Assembly: GCA_946479255.1 (NCBI GenBank)
Contig: CAMLFK010000264.1
Span: forward strand, 1-6,677
Source: an uncultured Oxalobacteraceae bacterium
GTDB lineage: Bacteria > Pseudomonadota > Gammaproteobacteria > Burkholderiales > Burkholderiaceae
Direction of reading: 5' to 3'
Length of the DNA stretch: 6,677 nt
Both the position numbers and the translations under genes were made by a program. The notes below the pieces were generated by a model that did no database searches, had not been told where the DNA came from, and saw nothing but the letters and a program-made list of their open reading frames with translations. Shown piece by piece: positions 5,273 to 6,677 of the stretch (positions within the stretch are counted from its first letter, which is position 1; every line of letters starts with the position of its first letter).

Positions 5273-5863
5273 ATGGTCAACATTGCACTTATCGTTGGAA
5301 GTACCCGGCCCGGGCGCAAGGCGCTCGATGTGGCGAAATGGGTACACCAGATCGCGCAGTTGCGCGCCGACGCCCGCTTCGAACTGGTCGATATCGCCGA
5401 CTTCAATCTCCCCTTGCTCGACGAAGAAGTGCCGCCGTCCATGGGCCAGTACAAGCAGGAACACACGCGACGATGGGCCGCCAAGGTGGCGGCCTTCGAC
5501 GGCTTTGTATTCGTCACCCCGGAGTACAACCACGGCATATCGGGCGCACTCAAAAATGCCATCGATTTTCTGTTCGCCGAATGGAACAACAAGGCGGCCG
5601 GCTTCGTCGCCTACGGCAGTGCCGGCGGGGCGCGCGCGGTCGAGAGCCTGCGCCTGGTGATGGGCGAACTGATGATCGCCGACGTGCGCAGTCAGGTGAT
5701 GCTGTCGCTGTACACCGACTTCGAGAACTACACCACCTTCAAGCCGGCCACCCATCACGAACCGACGGTGACGAAGATGCTCGACGAACTGGTGGCATGG
5801 AGCGGGGCGATGCAGTATCTGCGCGGCCTCAGCCACGACCGGGCGGCCGCGGCGGCGCCTTAA
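5273..5863 (+). CDS. NAD(P)H-dependent FMN/quinone reductase
   Basis: A 196-residue flavodoxin-fold protein of the NADPH-dependent FMN reductase family (relatives: SsuE, ChrR, YieF, azoreductases). Residues 9-15 (GSTRPGR) form the phosphate-binding loop for FMN. TPEYNHGISGALKNAIDFL (82-100) is the family's signature at the flavin and dimer interface, and GSAGG (115-119) is the next flavin-contacting loop. Members are cytosolic dimers that pass electrons from NAD(P)H through FMN to quinones, chromate, azo dyes or free flavin; the substrate here cannot be assigned. The length is normal and the start is supported by a strong ribosome binding site. It is the first plus-strand gene after the divergent region, and tapT follows 60 bases later. 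The alanine-rich tail (RAAAAAP) is an unremarkable extension. Confidence 0.92.
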   Translation: MVNIALIVGSTRPGRKALDVAKWVHQIAQLRADARFELVDIADFNLPLLDEEVPPSMGQYKQEHTRRWAAKVAAFDGFVFVTPEYNHGISGALKNAIDFLFAEWNNKAAGFVAYGSAGGARAVESLRLVMGELMIADVRSQVMLSLYTDFENYTTFKPATHHEPTVTKMLDELVAWSGAMQYLRGLSHDRAAAAAP

Positions 5864-5880
5864 GTGTCCGACAGTGTCCG
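5863..5880 (+). repeat. Tandem octamer between reductase and DTW gene
   Basis: AGTGTCCG occurs twice, at 5863-5870 and 5873-5880, two bases apart, so the period is 10 bases (one helical turn). It begins on the last base of the reductase stop codon. Just after it, TAGAAT at 5882-5887 resembles a -10 box, so the repeat could be a binding site for a regulator of the downstream gene. Chance is not excluded. Confidence 0.3.
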
Positions 5881-5923
5881 GTAGAATGCGCGCTGGCTTA
5901 CACTCTTTAATCGCATTCTATTC

Positions 5924-6595
5924 ATGACCCAAGCGACGGCGCCCGCGCCAAAACAGCCCGCACGCCGGGCTTGCTGCGCCCGGTGCCTGCGGCCTGCGAC
6001 TGCCTGCCTGTGCCAATGGGTAGCACCCGTCGTCACCCAAGTAGAATTGTTGATCTTGCAGCATCCGCTCGAAGTGGCCAATGCCAAGGGCAGCGCGCGC
6101 CTGCTTCACCTGTGCCTGCCTCATAGCCGCATCGTGGCGGGCGAACGCTTCGACCGGGCCGACCTGGAGCGCCTGCTGCGCGCGGACGGCCGCACGCCGG
6201 TCCTGCTGTATCCAGACACCCCCGACCATGCGGCGCTCGGCCTGCCGCATCCGCCGCCGCTGGAGCCCGGCATCGCCGGCGCGCTGGACAACTTGCGCCT
6301 GGTCGTACTGGACGGAACCTGGCGCAAGAGCCGCAAGATGCTTTATGTAAATCCTGCCCTGCAAGCGTTGCCGCGCTACGCCTTGCGCGCCATGCCGCCC
6401 TCGCATTACCGGGTGCGCAAGGCCCACGGTCCCGACCAGCTGTCGACGCTGGAAGCCGCCTGCTACGCGCTGGCCCAGCTGGAGGGGGCGGAATGCTGCG
6501 CGCCAGTGCTGCAAGCCTTCGATTGTTTCGTCGACATGCTATTGCAGCATCAGTTGACCGGGCGCGAAGAGGGAAGCGAACAACGCTTGAAATGA
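5924..6595 (+). CDS. tapT: DTW-domain tRNA-uridine aminocarboxypropyltransferase
   Basis: A 223-residue DTW-domain protein. The E. coli family member TapT (YfiP) transfers the 3-amino-3-carboxypropyl group from S-adenosylmethionine to uridine 47 of tRNA, making acp3U. Visible marks: an N-terminal cysteine cluster (Cys18, 21, 28, 30; CxxC-x6-CxC) likely to bind zinc, QHPLE (46-50), the name-giving DGTW (130-133) followed by RKSRKM, and YRVRK...LSTLEA (162-178). Length and order of motifs fit the family. The ATG at 5924 gives a natural start just before the cysteine cluster, but no clear Shine-Dalgarno precedes it, so initiation may be leaderless-like or weak. It acts in the cytoplasm. The stop codon lies inside the SOS promoter of the next unit. 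The symbol is by family resemblance; paralogues exist. Confidence 0.9.
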   Translation: MTQATAPAPKQPARRACCARCLRPATACLCQWVAPVVTQVELLILQHPLEVANAKGSARLLHLCLPHSRIVAGERFDRADLERLLRADGRTPVLLYPDTPDHAALGLPHPPPLEPGIAGALDNLRLVVLDGTWRKSRKMLYVNPALQALPRYALRAMPPSHYRVRKAHGPDQLSTLEAACYALAQLEGAECCAPVLQAFDCFVDMLLQHQLTGREEGSEQRLK

Positions 6596-6615
6596 CCGTC
6601 GGCTCGGCGTAAGAT
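6587..6615 (+). promoter_or_regulatory. SOS promoter overlapping the end of tapT
   Basis: TTGAAA (-35, 6587-6592) and TAAGAT (-10, 6610-6615) are spaced by exactly 17 bases. The -35 is in the last codons of tapT. The LexA box starts at the last base of the -10, so bound LexA would cover the start site (near 6622). The regulated gene lies beyond the window. Confidence 0.6.
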
Positions 6616-6634
6616 ACTGTATATCCATACAGTG
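6615..6634 (+). promoter_or_regulatory. LexA operator (SOS box)
   Basis: TACTGTATATCCATACAGTG matches the E. coli LexA consensus TACTGTATATATATACAGTA at 17 of 20 positions. It has the invariant CTGT-N8-ACAG core at 6617-6632. As single strand it folds into a 7-bp stem with an ATCC loop (6616-6633). It should repress the promoter at 6587-6615 until DNA damage activates RecA. In related bacteria such boxes precede lexA, recA or the imuA-imuB-dnaE2 mutagenesis cassette; which one is present here is unknown. Confidence 0.85.
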
Positions 6635-6677
6635 TGCGCCGGGAGGCCGGCAGAGGTTAAGGAGTGAAAGTCCCCAC
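6634..6677 (+). mobile_element. Probable 5' end of a group II intron (partial)
   Basis: Directly after the LexA stem-loop the sequence reads GTGCGCC, fitting the conserved GUGYG 5' end of bacterial group II introns. A short GCCGG/CCGGC hairpin (6638-6651 region) and then GGAGTGAAAGTCC resemble the beginning of intron domain I. These are self-splicing ribozymes that usually encode a reverse transcriptase/maturase and move by retrohoming. Placement right behind a hairpin suits class C introns, which choose sites after stem-loops. Only 44 bases are visible and no reverse transcriptase can be seen. The other reading is the plain 5' leader of the SOS gene, since AAGGAG (6659-6664) could serve as a ribosome binding site. 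Confidence 0.55.

Noticed and set aside
5258..5836. A 192-codon minus-strand frame across the FMN reductase
   Set aside because: Antisense to a gene with clear flavin-binding motifs and a strong ribosome binding site; no domain of its own.
5918..6514. A 198-codon minus-strand frame across tapT
   Set aside because: Antisense shadow; the plus strand carries the complete DTW-domain motif set.
1..6677. CRISPR arrays, tRNA or rRNA genes, and insertion sequence ends
   Set aside because: No regularly spaced repeats, no cloverleaf-like or rRNA-like sequence, and no transposase fragments or terminal inverted repeats were seen on either strand.

Overview
The window looks like part of the chromosome of a high-GC betaproteobacterium, most likely an Oxalobacteraceae member such as Massilia, Duganella or Janthinobacterium. 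The basis is codon use, the short-spaced sigma70-like promoters, and a gene set typical of that group (PAAR tail, KGG stress protein, secreted family I.5-like lipase, DTW-domain protein). The taxon is an inference; no marker gene is present.

Layout. At the left edge is the last 15 codons of a plus-strand PAAR-type protein (type VI secretion spike tip). A minus-strand block follows. It holds a KGG-repeat stress protein (192-446), a small lipoprotein (756-956), a small unknown protein with a good promoter (1042-1302), a secreted protein of unknown function (1452-2180), a secreted lipase (2293-3645), and a secreted alpha/beta hydrolase with an extra C-terminal domain (3732 to about 4973 or 5030). 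A divergent intergenic region with a nested palindrome (5140-5180) separates this from two plus-strand genes: an NAD(P)H-dependent FMN/quinone reductase (5273-5863) and a DTW-domain tRNA aminocarboxypropyltransferase (5924-6595).

The right edge is the most interesting part. Overlapping the stop codon of the DTW gene is a sigma70-like promoter (6587-6615). It is followed at once by a near-consensus LexA operator (6615-6634), so an SOS-regulated transcript starts here and runs out of the window. The sequence right after the LexA palindrome begins GTGCGCC and continues in a way that resembles the 5' end of a bacterial group II intron. If so, the intron sits directly against the hairpin-forming LexA box, about a dozen bases into the SOS transcript.

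The genes do not form one pathway. The three exported proteins (unknown, lipase, hydrolase) lie on one strand with 86-112 base gaps and may form a loose secreted-hydrolase cluster. The two small proteins at 756-1302 probably share a promoter. No CRISPR array, tRNA, rRNA or insertion sequence end was seen.
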